Shown piece by piece: positions 39,183 to 48,190 of a DNA stretch of 64,000 bases. This stretch comes from Enterococcus sp. DIV1094. Its GTDB lineage: Bacteria; Bacillota; Bacilli; Lactobacillales; Enterococcaceae. The stretch lies in contig NZ_CP147250.1 in assembly GCF_017316305.2 (NCBI RefSeq), forward strand, positions 2,045,001-2,109,000, in the 5' to 3' direction. Made by a program: the position numbers and the translations under genes. Numbering within the stretch: the stretch's first letter is position 1; each line of letters begins with the position of its first letter. The notes under the pieces were generated by a model, which saw only the letters and a program-made list of their open reading frames with translations, did no database searches and had not been told where the DNA came from.

Positions 39183-39275
39183 CAAATAATTGGGTATAAA
39201 TAATCATAAAACCCGAATGTTTGATTTATTTTAACAAATAATTGGGTGTAAATCAAATTATTACCCTAATATTTG
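39183..39275. promoter_or_regulatory. Duplicated palindromic operator of the AbiE-type operon
   Basis: Four copies of a CAAATAATTGGGT-like 13-mer alternate in orientation: 39183-39195 (+), 39211-39223 (-), 39235-39247 (+), 39263-39275 (-). They form two identical palindromes, each with a 15-bp centre, repeated at exactly 52 bp. The first and third copies extend to 19 bp with one difference. This agrees with AbiEi proteins that bind two inverted repeats cooperatively. Confidence 0.82.
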
Positions 39276-39433
39276 TTTAGTTATCCAATTTCTAATTTAA
39301 AAATTTGAACTTATAATAAAATATTCAGTAATAGAATTAGCGAGCCTTCTTTTGAACGTAAAACAAATGTTACTAATCTAATGAAAAAGCATTAAGCTAT
39401 GAGAATACCTGTTAGTTCAATGATGAAATTATT

Positions 39434-39461
39434 TGTTTTTTATCCGTACAACTCTATTATA
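39434..39461 (+). promoter_or_regulatory. Possible promoter of the DUF925-like nucleotidyltransferase gene
   Basis: TTGTTT (39434-39439), 16 bp, TATTAT (39456-39461), giving an untranslated leader of about 125 bases. The rest of 39280-39594 shows no gene. Confidence 0.4.
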
Positions 39462-39594
39462 GGATCGCTTTGTTTGCTGTTTAATAATCAAACGTGGGAA
39501 GCTCTATTGCCAACTGCAACCGCTTCCTGTAAGATTTTATTTAAGAAAATAATCGTTTGAACCGGAACATTATTAAAAAAAGGCGGGAAAAACC

Positions 39595-40182
39595 ATGACA
39601 AAAAATGAACTGTTGCAGACTCAAAAAGAATCACTTCACGAGATACTAAAACAAGATACTGCTCTTTATCAAATCATCCAAATGGTTTCTACCATGGCGA
39701 TACCAGAACTATATGTGGGAGCGGGATGTATCGTGCAATCCGTTTGGAATCGGCTTTATGGCATGCCAATCGGCTACGGGATAAGTGATGTCGATATTGT
39801 CTATTTTGATGAAGACTTGAGTGAAGGAAAAGAACTAGAAACGAGTAAAAAGATCGCAGGAGAAATCGAATCTTCAAACTATTCGCTGGATATCATCAAT
39901 GAAGCAAGGGTCCATCTTTGGTATGAAGAACGATTTGGCTTTCCGATACAGGCGTATGGTTCTTCAGAAGAAGCTATTTCTACCTGGCCAACTACAGCTA
40001 CAGCAATCGGTGTTTCTCTAAATGAGAATGGACAGTTACAGGTTTTTTCTCCTTATGGACTGGATGATCTATTTGAAGGAATCGTGCGACCGAATAAAAA
40101 AATGATCACGAAAGAAATCTATGATCAGAAAGTAGCAAAATGGAAAAAGAAATGGCCAGACCTCAACGTTATTCCTTGGTAG
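39595..40182 (+). CDS. Nucleotidyltransferase family protein (DUF925-like)
   Basis: The 195-residue protein has an uncharacterised nucleotidyltransferase fold. YVGAGCIVQSVWNRLYG (about residues 40-56) and GISDVDIVYFD with Asp65 and Asp67 correspond to the helix-GxG and D-x-D metal motif of the Pol-beta superfamily. RVHLWYEERFGFPIQAYGS and TWPTTATAIGVSL are further family blocks. The substrate is unknown. It is unrelated in sequence to the AbiEii-type toxin next door, so the adjacency may be chance. AAGGCGGG precedes the ATG. Confidence 0.8.
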   Translation: MTKNELLQTQKESLHEILKQDTALYQIIQMVSTMAIPELYVGAGCIVQSVWNRLYGMPIGYGISDVDIVYFDEDLSEGKELETSKKIAGEIESSNYSLDIINEARVHLWYEERFGFPIQAYGSSEEAISTWPTTATAIGVSLNENGQLQVFSPYGLDDLFEGIVRPNKKMITKEIYDQKVAKWKKKWPDLNVIPW

Positions 40183-40227
40183 TGGCTGTTTTTAGGAAGA
40201 AAAATATGTTTGAAAAGAGTAAAAGAT

Positions 40228-40257
40228 ACAATGAATAGTGATGATGCTATTCATTGT
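40228..40257 (+). other. Perfect 11-bp hairpin in front of the MFS gene
   Basis: ACAATGAATAG (40228-40238) and CTATTCATTGT (40247-40257) are perfectly complementary with an 8-base loop. No T-run follows, so it may be an RNA stability element or weak terminator rather than a true one. Confidence 0.55.
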
Positions 40258-40281
40258 TTCCTCTGGTTGAAGGAGATAAAA

Positions 40282-41472
40282 ATGAAAAATAAGAAAGCTT
40301 TCCTGTGCTTGATACTCGGTCAAGCGGTAGCGAATATCGGTGATACGATCTACACGGTAGCAGTCATCAGTGCTGTTTATTCTTGGACAAATTCGGCATT
40401 TGCTTCAGCAATTGTGCCAGTTATCGTTACAGGAGCGATGATGGTGGCGGGATTTTTGACTCCTTTGTTATCAATGAAATTATCGCTTGATAAAATGTTG
40501 AAGCTGAGTCAGCTAATGAAGACTATTTTTTTGTTTATTTTAGCGGGCTATCTTTCCTACTTGTCTGAGCAAATTGAACTAGGTGTGATCTATCTTTTGA
40601 TTGCTTGCATTGCATTCTTAGATGGGTGTGCAGAACCGGTTAGTATGGCGCTGATTCCTCAATACGTAGAAAAAGAGGCGTTGATTCGTGCAAACAGCTT
40701 ATTCAGCACGATGCTTCAAGTTGTTAACATTGGTAGTTGGGCGGTGGGCGCCTCTTTGCTTGTGTGGTTCTCGGTTTCTGAACTAGTTTGGATAGATGTG
40801 GGGCTTTTTTTACTTTGTTCTGGTTTATTTTTACTGCTACCTCGGACCGTTCAAAAAGCAACGCAAGGTTCAAAGTGGAAAGAGCTTAAAAAAGGGTGGC
40901 AATATGTGTGGAAAGAACCGTTGATACGGACAGTCGTGGTCATGGACACGTTGGAAGGAATCGCTAATACTGCTTGGGTTTCTTCTCTTGTTCTGGTATT
41001 TGTTTCCGAAGTGTTGAAGCAATCAGATAAGTGGTGGGGCTACATCAATGCTTCTTATTTTGTTGGTGCGTTACTCGGAAGTGTGATCGTGATGAAAAAT
41101 CCAGACTGGTTCGATCGAAGTAAAGGAAAAGCAATCGTAGCAGGTTCTTTTTTTGGCGGAATTGCCACATTACTAGTCTTATCGACTGAATATGCGCCAT
41201 TTATTTTGATGTGTACTTTTTTGATCGGAATATTTTTTCAAGTCAAAAATATTCCGCAAGCAACGGTCATTCAGCAAAGAGCAAAAGAAGAAAAACTCCT
41301 CGCTGTTTATGCTGCATCAGGGATGATTTACATGGGAACTTTCTCTATCGCAATGCTGTTCATGGGAAGAGTTGCGGACGTGTTTGGTGTAAAACTCGTC
41401 TATCTTTTTTCGGGTATACTTCTTCTACTTGTTTCGGCTATTGGACAAAAGAAGAAAAATTTATTTACTTAG
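40282..41472 (+). CDS. Major facilitator superfamily transporter
   Basis: A 396-residue, strongly hydrophobic protein with about ten to twelve membrane helices. It begins KAFLCLILGQAVANIGDTIYTVAV, similar to macrolide-efflux-type (Mef/MdfA-like) MFS proteins of Firmicutes. No specific substrate motif is recognised. ATG at 40282 has AAGGAG nine bases upstream; an in-frame TTG at 40210 is unsupported. It follows the nucleotidyltransferase gene with 99 bases between, including a perfect hairpin. Confidence 0.8.
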   Translation: MKNKKAFLCLILGQAVANIGDTIYTVAVISAVYSWTNSAFASAIVPVIVTGAMMVAGFLTPLLSMKLSLDKMLKLSQLMKTIFLFILAGYLSYLSEQIELGVIYLLIACIAFLDGCAEPVSMALIPQYVEKEALIRANSLFSTMLQVVNIGSWAVGASLLVWFSVSELVWIDVGLFLLCSGLFLLLPRTVQKATQGSKWKELKKGWQYVWKEPLIRTVVVMDTLEGIANTAWVSSLVLVFVSEVLKQSDKWWGYINASYFVGALLGSVIVMKNPDWFDRSKGKAIVAGSFFGGIATLLVLSTEYAPFILMCTFLIGIFFQVKNIPQATVIQQRAKEEKLLAVYAASGMIYMGTFSIAMLFMGRVADVFGVKLVYLFSGILLLLVSAIGQKKKNLFT

Positions 41473-41497
41473 AAATTATCGAAATCGTTTATTTCAC

Positions 41498-41530
41498 AGA
41501 CTGCATGGTTTATGTGGTCTGTTTTTTTAT
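41498..41530 (+). terminator. Terminator of the MFS gene
   Basis: CAGACTGCAT (41498-41507) pairs with ATGTGGTCTG (41513-41522), followed by a T-run. Confidence 0.85.
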
Positions 41531-41753
41531 TTCAGTGAGAATTTATGGAAATCACTACTTTTTTTAGATGATCAACTGATCGAAATAATTAATGTGAATC
41601 ATCTAATTATAGGCATTTGCTAATCAATGCATAAATGGAACGAATCTTCCTCCTATTTTTTCCGAATGGAAGAAAAATTGGAAAATAACATATTCAGATG
41701 GATGTTATAGTTATTTTGTAACAAATAATAATTTTAGGAGTGTTATTTTAGAT

Positions 41754-43958
41754 ATGAAAAAGACTTTACTTTTTAGTGCGGTTTTGTTAGGGATGGTTAT
41801 GTATTCAGAGATAAATCATGCAGATGAAGTTATTGATAAAAATGAAACTTCCACAGCAATCCAAACGAATCAAAATGTTTCAACGAAATTAGAAATCAAG
41901 CAAAGTGAGAATTTGAACGCCTATAAGGCAAATATTTTAAACAATACATATGGACCAAGTTCCAATCAATCAACAGGGATTTATAAACGTGCGAATGATG
42001 TGATCGAAATTTACGTTGATGAAAATACAGATCAATCGAAACTACCGACTTATTCGATCACTGGCGCTGGATTGACCGACTACCTTGAAGGTTGGACAAG
42101 AGGAATTCAATTAAATAGAGGAAGAAACGTGATCTCAGGAACACAAGTTGGTATTATCCATATTCAAAATGAACAAGATCAATTAACTTCTTCTGGAAAG
42201 GTAAATATTGAAATCAAAGGTGGTATCACGATTCCACGCTTTATTCTTGGTGAAACAACGAATGCACAATGGGATCAAATCGTAGCAAATCATCCAGGAG
42301 CACCAGGATATGAATTACTAGGTGAACGTGTATTGATTACAGGATCAAGCAGATCGATTCATTTGGTAAGGAATCCGACCAATATTGTAGAAACGCAAGA
42401 TAAAGTCATCAAATCACACGATAAGATTTCCGGTCTTGATAATAGTGCCTCGAATCACCGTACTCCTGTTGGTTTAGTCCAACATATGCGTGAAACGCAT
42501 TCTGCTGGTGCTTATATGTATGCTTACTTGCAACATACTGGTTATCATGCGGATACGATGTATGCTTTGTTGATGCCTGAACGTCAAGAGCAATGGGGCA
42601 TGTATCATGAAATTGGACATACGTATCAAATGAATCGGATGAATTGGAATGGTTTGACAGAAGTGACAGTCAATATCTATTCTTTACGTGCGGAAAAGGA
42701 ATTTGGTATTCGTAGTCGTTTGGAAAGAGATAATCGTTATACATCTATTTTCAATTATTTGAATAGCACTGGACAAAAACAATTTGATAGCCAAAATGTT
42801 TGGACAAAATTAGCGATGTTCTGGCAATTGGAACTAGCCTTTGGTGAAGATTTCTATCCAAACTTACATAAAATGTACCGTAACGAGCAACGCTCATTAC
42901 CATCAGAACAGGATAAACGTCAGTATTTCGTTGTAGCTGCTTCTAAAATCAGTGGCAGAAACTTGCAGCCTTTCTTCCAACAGTGGGGAATCGATGTAAC
43001 AGCAGAGAGTAGACTTGAAATGGAAAAACTACCGAAATTAACGAAAAAAATCTGGGAATATCGCGATGAGATGACTGGTGACGTTGGCAATATCGATGGT
43101 GAAGATAATAACAGCGATGATAAAGAAGCACCGACGATCCCAACTGGACTTGCTACAGAAGAAGTAACAAGCAATTCTGTAAAAATCAAATGGAATCAAT
43201 CAGTTGATAACACAAAAGTCAAAGGCTATCGTATCTACCGAAATGGGGTACGAGTTGGGACGACTGAAACATTGGATTACACAGATAAGAATTTAGCGAG
43301 TGATACTGCTTATGTCTACCAAGTAAGTGCTTTTGACGAAGCAGGTAATGAGTCTGAGAAAACACAATTTATCACGGTTGTGACAAAGCAAGAGGAAAAA
43401 GATACACAAGCACCAAGTATTCCGACAGGCTTGACTGCTGGGACAGTGACTGCTAATAGTGCGCAGTTCAGCTGGGGACCATCAACGGATAACAACCGAG
43501 TAGCAGGATACAATGTATATCGTAACGGCGTTAAAGTCAATTCAGTAAGTGGTTCGACGTTTACAGATACAAATTTATCGAGCAACACAGCATATACTTA
43601 TCAAGTAAGTGCTTATGATGCAGCGGGGAATGAATCAGAAAAAAGCCAAGCAATCACGATCACTACAAAAGATCAAAGTGTGTTGGAAGATACATGGCGC
43701 ATCGACCAAGTGTATACGACAGGCAATTTAGTGATTTATAATGGGATCCAATATCGTGCCAAATGGTGGATCAAAGGAGAACGCCCAGATATTTCACAAG
43801 CATGGGAAAAAACAGATAAAACACAAATAGAAGAATGGGTAGCAAGTAAGGCATATTCTGGTGGCGATCGAGTAAGTTACAAAGGGAAAACTTATGAAGC
43901 AAAATGGTGGAATACCAATGCGAATCCAGAAACAAGTGATGTCTGGGTACTCAAATAG
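41754..43958 (+). CDS. Secreted M60-family (enhancin-like) metallopeptidase with FN3 and CBM5/12 modules, copy 1
   Basis: A 734-residue protein with an N-terminal signal peptide (about residues 1-23). The Peptidase_M60 region (about 160-435) has HEIGH at 285-289 and the extra glutamate Glu303, giving the gluzincin pattern HExxH...E. Two fibronectin type III modules follow (about 459-545 and 552-638), then two aromatic-rich repeats of the chitin-binding CBM5/12 kind (646-685 and 694-734). No LPXTG sorting motif is present, so it is probably secreted. M60 enzymes of this type cleave mucin-like glycoproteins. A paralogue begins 48 bases downstream. The AGGAG lies about 14 bases before the ATG, an unusually long spacing. 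Confidence 0.9.
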   Translation: MKKTLLFSAVLLGMVMYSEINHADEVIDKNETSTAIQTNQNVSTKLEIKQSENLNAYKANILNNTYGPSSNQSTGIYKRANDVIEIYVDENTDQSKLPTYSITGAGLTDYLEGWTRGIQLNRGRNVISGTQVGIIHIQNEQDQLTSSGKVNIEIKGGITIPRFILGETTNAQWDQIVANHPGAPGYELLGERVLITGSSRSIHLVRNPTNIVETQDKVIKSHDKISGLDNSASNHRTPVGLVQHMRETHSAGAYMYAYLQHTGYHADTMYALLMPERQEQWGMYHEIGHTYQMNRMNWNGLTEVTVNIYSLRAEKEFGIRSRLERDNRYTSIFNYLNSTGQKQFDSQNVWTKLAMFWQLELAFGEDFYPNLHKMYRNEQRSLPSEQDKRQYFVVAASKISGRNLQPFFQQWGIDVTAESRLEMEKLPKLTKKIWEYRDEMTGDVGNIDGEDNNSDDKEAPTIPTGLATEEVTSNSVKIKWNQSVDNTKVKGYRIYRNGVRVGTTETLDYTDKNLASDTAYVYQVSAFDEAGNESEKTQFITVVTKQEEKDTQAPSIPTGLTAGTVTANSAQFSWGPSTDNNRVAGYNVYRNGVKVNSVSGSTFTDTNLSSNTAYTYQVSAYDAAGNESEKSQAITITTKDQSVLEDTWRIDQVYTTGNLVIYNGIQYRAKWWIKGERPDISQAWEKTDKTQIEEWVASKAYSGGDRVSYKGKTYEAKWWNTNANPETSDVWVLK

Positions 43959-44006
43959 TTCAGTAACAAGAAACATAAAAATACCAAATGGGAGAATTTC
44001 ATAAAA

Positions 44007-46217
44007 ATGAAAAAATATGTATTGTTTAGTACCGTGTTGTTGGGGATGGTTATATTTTCGAATACAGTAAGTGGAGAAGAAGTAATCAAAGGTGAAACGG
44101 GACAAGCGACAGTAGAAATTAATGCAACGAATCAAAATGTATCAAAGAAATTAACGATTAAACAAAGTGAAAATCTGGACGCATATAAGGGGAATATTTT
44201 AGATAATCCATATGGGCCAAGTACGAATCAATCAACGGGAATCTATAAACGTGCAACTGATGTGATCGAGATCTATGTGGATGAGTCAACGGACCAAACA
44301 AAGTTACCGACGTATACGATTACTACGCCTGCGTTAACTAATTTCTCGGATGGTTCTGCAAACGGCACACAGTTAGTAAAAGGGCGTAATGTGATTTCTG
44401 GCTCTCAAGTGGGCCTTATCCATTTTCGAAATGAATCAGGTCAAACAGCACAAGGGAAAATAAGCATTGAAATCAAAGGTGGAATAGAGATTCCACGGTT
44501 TATTCTTGGAGAAACAACGCAACAGGAATGGACCCAAATGCTTGCCAATGATCCGAATGCAGTAGGTTATGAGTTAGTAAGTGACCGTGTATTGGTGACT
44601 GGTTCGAATCGAACACTTCAAGATGCAAAGGACCCTAAATCAATCTTAGAGGCTCATGAGAAAGTCATCTCGCTACATAACCAAAGCTCTGGTTTGGATG
44701 GCAGCTCAGCAGCGCATCGTACGCCTATTGGAATGGTCCAGCATTTGCGCGAAACCATTCAATCGGGCTATTACATGTATGCCTTCTATCAACATACTGC
44801 ATATAGTAGTACTTCTGATGCTATGAGAACGGTATTAAATCCTACGACTATGGGACAGTGGGGAATCTGGCATGAGCTCGGTCATACATATCAACTGACC
44901 CGTATGAATTGGAAAGATTTAGCAGAAGTAACTGTGAATATCTATTCTTTACGTGCAGAAAAAGCATTAGGTCAACGTAGTCGATTAGAAAGAGAAAATC
45001 GTTACACGCCTATTTTCAATTATTTGAATGGCACTGGACAAAAACAATTCGATAGCCAAGATGTTTGGGTAAGACTAGGGATGTTCTGGCAATTAGAACT
45101 TGCTTTCGGTGATGACTTCTATCCAAACTTGCATAAAATGTACCGTAACGAGCAACGCTCATTACCATCAGAACAAGATAAACGTCAGTATTTCGTTGTA
45201 GCAGCTTCTAAAATCAGTGGCAGAAACTTGCAGCCTTTCTTTGAAAAGTGGGGAATCGAAGTGACGACAGCAACTAAAACAGAACTGGCAAAACTTCCGA
45301 ATTTAACAAAGAAAATTTGGGAATATCGTGATGAGATGACTGGGGATGTTGGGAATATTGAGGGAGAAAACGGTGGCGATGAAGTAGCGCCAACGACCCC
45401 AACTGGTCTTACGTCAGAAGAAGTAACAAGTCATTCTGTGAAGTTGAAGTGGAACCCATCAACAGATAATACCAAAGTCAAAGGCTATCGCATTTATCGG
45501 AATGGTGTGAGAGTAGGAACAACTGAAACATTGGATTACACTGACCAGAATTTGGCGAGTGACACCACGTATGTCTACCAAGTAAGTGCTTTTGATGAAG
45601 CAGGTAATGAGTCTGAAAAAACACAATTTCTCACGGTTGTGACGAAACAAGAGGAAAAAGATACACAAGCACCAAGTATTCCAACAGGTTTGACGGCTGG
45701 TACAGTGACTGCTAATAGTGCGCAGATCAGCTGGGGGCCATCAACGGATAACAACCGAGTAGCAGGATACAATGTGTATCGTAATGGCGTGAAAGTTAAT
45801 GCAGTAAGTGGTTCGACGTTTACAGATACGAATTTAGCAAGTAACACGGCTTACACTTACCAAGTAAGTGCTTATGATGCGGCGGGGAATGAATCAGAAA
45901 AGAGCCAAGCAATCACGATCACTACAAAAGATCAAAGTGTGTTGGAAGATACATGGCGCATCGACCAAGTGTATACGACAGGCGATTTAGTGATTTACAA
46001 TGGAATCCAATATCGTGCCAAATGGTGGATCAAAGGAGAACGTCCAGATACTTCACAAGCATGGGAAAAAACAGATAAAACACAAATAGAAGAGTGGTCT
46101 GCGAGCAAAGCGTATTCTGGTGGCGATCGAGTAACATACAAAGGAAAAACGTATCAAGCCAAATGGTGGAATACCAATGCGAATCCAGAAACGAGCGATG
46201 TTTGGGCATTGAAATAG
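44007..46217 (+). CDS. Secreted M60-family (enhancin-like) metallopeptidase with FN3 and CBM5/12 modules, copy 2
   Basis: A 736-residue paralogue of the preceding gene with the same order of signal peptide, M60 domain, two FN3 modules and two CBM5/12-like repeats. The metal site is HELGH at 289-293 with Glu307. The second half of the M60 domain and the last ~190 codons are almost identical in DNA to copy 1, while the first ~270 residues differ clearly. This points to a tandem duplication later homogenised by gene conversion. Mucin or other host glycoproteins are likely targets by family, not shown here. The ribosome site is GGGAG. Confidence 0.9.
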   Translation: MKKYVLFSTVLLGMVIFSNTVSGEEVIKGETGQATVEINATNQNVSKKLTIKQSENLDAYKGNILDNPYGPSTNQSTGIYKRATDVIEIYVDESTDQTKLPTYTITTPALTNFSDGSANGTQLVKGRNVISGSQVGLIHFRNESGQTAQGKISIEIKGGIEIPRFILGETTQQEWTQMLANDPNAVGYELVSDRVLVTGSNRTLQDAKDPKSILEAHEKVISLHNQSSGLDGSSAAHRTPIGMVQHLRETIQSGYYMYAFYQHTAYSSTSDAMRTVLNPTTMGQWGIWHELGHTYQLTRMNWKDLAEVTVNIYSLRAEKALGQRSRLERENRYTPIFNYLNGTGQKQFDSQDVWVRLGMFWQLELAFGDDFYPNLHKMYRNEQRSLPSEQDKRQYFVVAASKISGRNLQPFFEKWGIEVTTATKTELAKLPNLTKKIWEYRDEMTGDVGNIEGENGGDEVAPTTPTGLTSEEVTSHSVKLKWNPSTDNTKVKGYRIYRNGVRVGTTETLDYTDQNLASDTTYVYQVSAFDEAGNESEKTQFLTVVTKQEEKDTQAPSIPTGLTAGTVTANSAQISWGPSTDNNRVAGYNVYRNGVKVNAVSGSTFTDTNLASNTAYTYQVSAYDAAGNESEKSQAITITTKDQSVLEDTWRIDQVYTTGDLVIYNGIQYRAKWWIKGERPDTSQAWEKTDKTQIEEWSASKAYSGGDRVTYKGKTYQAKWWNTNANPETSDVWALK

Positions 46218-46256
46218 CAAAACATTTATCGTAAACAGTAGTTTTAGACGATTATT

Positions 46257-46306
46257 AAAAAAGGCAGTACTTACTTTCAAATGAAGGTAAGTACTGCCTT
46301 TTTGTT
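46257..46306. terminator. Strong bidirectional terminator between M60 copy 2 and the PTS gene
   Basis: AAAAAAGGCAGTACTTACTTTC pairs with GAAGGTAAGTACTGCCTTTTT around an AAAT loop, with A and T flanks serving both convergent genes. Confidence 0.92.
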
Positions 46307-46329
46307 TGACGTGAATCTAAGATTATAAA

Positions 46330-47649
46330 CTAGTTAGCAACTGTACGATCCTTTGAAGTTTCTTCTAAAGCTTGTTCTTTTGCTAATTCATTTTTATCAT
46401 AAATCTTGACGAATGGGTAATACATAAAAATGGAAAGAATGATCAATAGAATGTTTAACACAGCTGCCCGCCAGTCTCCGCCGGTTGCTAGATATGCGCC
46501 GATCGGTCCAGGGAGTGTCCACGGTGCGGTGATCGTGACTGCACTGACTAAGCCGAGTTTTGTCGCAAACCAAGCAATAGTTGCACAAACCATTGGCGCA
46601 AAGATAAAGGGAATGATCAATGTTGGATTCAATACGATCGGTACCCCAAAAATAACTGGTTCATTGATATTGAAAAGGGAAGGAGTAATAATCGCTTTCC
46701 CTAGCTTTGAAGCGTATTTCGACTTGGCAGTAAAGGCGAGCAGGATCGCTAAACCAATCGTACAACCTGCACCACCGATCCACACAAACCATTGATAAAA
46801 TGGCTCAGCCGCAATATTTGGCAACGCCTCTCCAGCTGCCGCCGCGGTCGTATTCGATTCTAAGATCTGTAACCATAGTGGACGAGCAAGTGAACCGATG
46901 ATGGAGACACCATGGATACCGAACGCCCAGAAAAAGGTGATCAGAAAAATAAGTAATAGTACACTCGGTAACGTGTCGGTAGCGCTGATCAAAGGGCTGA
47001 CAACTTTTGAAACGGCTGTATGCCAATCAAAGCCGATATAATAGCTGATCGATGCCATAACTAAAATCACGATCAACGTTGGCGTCAATGCTTCGAACGA
47101 TCGAGCAACTGCTGGCGGTACTTGTTCGGGCATGGTGATTTTGAATTTAGATTTGTCTGTTAATCGATAAACTTCCACAGCAAAAATAGAGGTAATGATA
47201 CCAACGAACATTCCGCCGCCACCTAAATTTGCCATTGGCAAAACAAAACCAGAAGTGCCAGCAGCTTCCGCAGCCTCAAGAGGAATGTTGACAGGGATGA
47301 ATGTTAATAAAAAAGCAATCGTTGCTAATAACCCCCCAGAAACGACATCGAGTTTATAGGTTTTTGCCAAACTAGCGCCAATTCCAAATGTGGCATAAAG
47401 AGACATGATATACATGGTCATGCGATAAGGTAGTAAAATCGTTGCGGCATTTTCCGACAAGAACTGATAGATTCCCCAGCTAGGTGGTAAGGGAGGAAAA
47501 GCAATGATCAAGAAAAATGAGCCTACGATGATCAGTGGTAAAGTGGCGATGATCCCATCACGAATAGCGCGTAAATGACGTTGGTTTGCAATTTTTGCCA
47601 TTGGACCAGCTAAATAACGCTCAATGACTTCTGTGAATTTCGTTAACAT
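46330..47649 (-). CDS. PTS EIIC component, cellobiose/lichenan (CelB-like) family
   Basis: The 439-residue membrane permease domain of a lactose/cellobiose-family phosphotransferase system brings in and helps phosphorylate a beta-glucoside or similar disaccharide. About ten hydrophobic segments, the NINEPVIFGVPIVLNP motif and the GGxGCTIGLA block are typical of CelB. ATG at 47649 is chosen because AAGGAG lies 7 bases upstream. No EIIA or EIIB gene is adjacent, so those partners must be encoded elsewhere. A small membrane-protein gene precedes it in the same transcript. Confidence 0.92.
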   Translation of the reverse strand: MLTKFTEVIERYLAGPMAKIANQRHLRAIRDGIIATLPLIIVGSFFLIIAFPPLPPSWGIYQFLSENAATILLPYRMTMYIMSLYATFGIGASLAKTYKLDVVSGGLLATIAFLLTFIPVNIPLEAAEAAGTSGFVLPMANLGGGGMFVGIITSIFAVEVYRLTDKSKFKITMPEQVPPAVARSFEALTPTLIVILVMASISYYIGFDWHTAVSKVVSPLISATDTLPSVLLLIFLITFFWAFGIHGVSIIGSLARPLWLQILESNTTAAAAGEALPNIAAEPFYQWFVWIGGAGCTIGLAILLAFTAKSKYASKLGKAIITPSLFNINEPVIFGVPIVLNPTLIIPFIFAPMVCATIAWFATKLGLVSAVTITAPWTLPGPIGAYLATGGDWRAAVLNILLIILSIFMYYPFVKIYDKNELAKEQALEETSKDRTVAN

Positions 47650-47676
47650 TTCAACACTCCTTTTTATCAATAAATT

Positions 47677-47982
47677 CTAAAAGATGATCCCTTTGTACAA
47701 CCAAAGATAGGCGACGATCATCAAGCAAGCTGTGGCAAAGAAAAATGTGCGGATACAGCCTTTAGTGATGCCTTTTTTCGTAGAAATAAAATAATGATTG
47801 CTGGTGATGACAGTAGCTAAAGAGACGGGGAGGAAAAGTAAGATACCAAGTCGAACTTCCCAGTGCAATAAATAGAATAAATATGGAATGAAGATTCCCC
47901 CGAACATACAAGCAAGAAGCAAATAGCAAGATGATTTGATCCCAAAATGAATGACCGCTGACGATGTTTCTTTGTTGTTCAT
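47677..47982 (-). CDS. Small membrane protein paired with PTS EIIC
   Basis: A 101-residue protein with three predicted membrane helices (about residues 16-36, 43-60 and 80-98). I do not recognise a named family. It is the first gene of a two-gene operon with the EIIC gene 27 bases downstream, which suggests a role linked to sugar uptake. GGAGG precedes the ATG. The promoter and a cre-like site lie directly upstream. Confidence 0.7.
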   Translation of the reverse strand: MNNKETSSAVIHFGIKSSCYLLLACMFGGIFIPYLFYLLHWEVRLGILLFLPVSLATVITSNHYFISTKKGITKGCIRTFFFATACLMIVAYLWLYKGIIF

Positions 47983-48003
47983 TTTAATACCTCCTTTCTT
48001 TTT

Positions 48004-48052
48004 TTGAAGCGTTTACATAATTTAAGTATACCTATATGAAATTTAAAATCAA
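48004..48052 (-). promoter_or_regulatory. Promoter and cre-like CcpA site of the PTS operon
   Basis: On the minus strand TTGATT (48047-48052), 16 bp, TATACT (48025-48030). Just downstream TGTAAACGCTTCAA (48004-48017) resembles the cre consensus TGWAANCGNTNWCA with two mismatches, in a position suited to repression by CcpA during growth on glucose. Confidence 0.65.
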
Positions 48053-48190
48053 TATATTTGTTGTAATCAAGTAATTTTATTTCTAATGATTTGTTTTAAC
48101 AGAGAAAAATAGGAGTTAGTGTAAAATAAACGCACAAAAAAACGAGCCTGAAACATTAGTCACCTTGTATCCCTTAAAACCGACTACAGA

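Noticed and set aside
46430..46795. 121-residue plus-strand frame inside the PTS EIIC gene
   Set aside because: Antisense to a well-conserved permease with family motifs; no ribosome site or own promoter.
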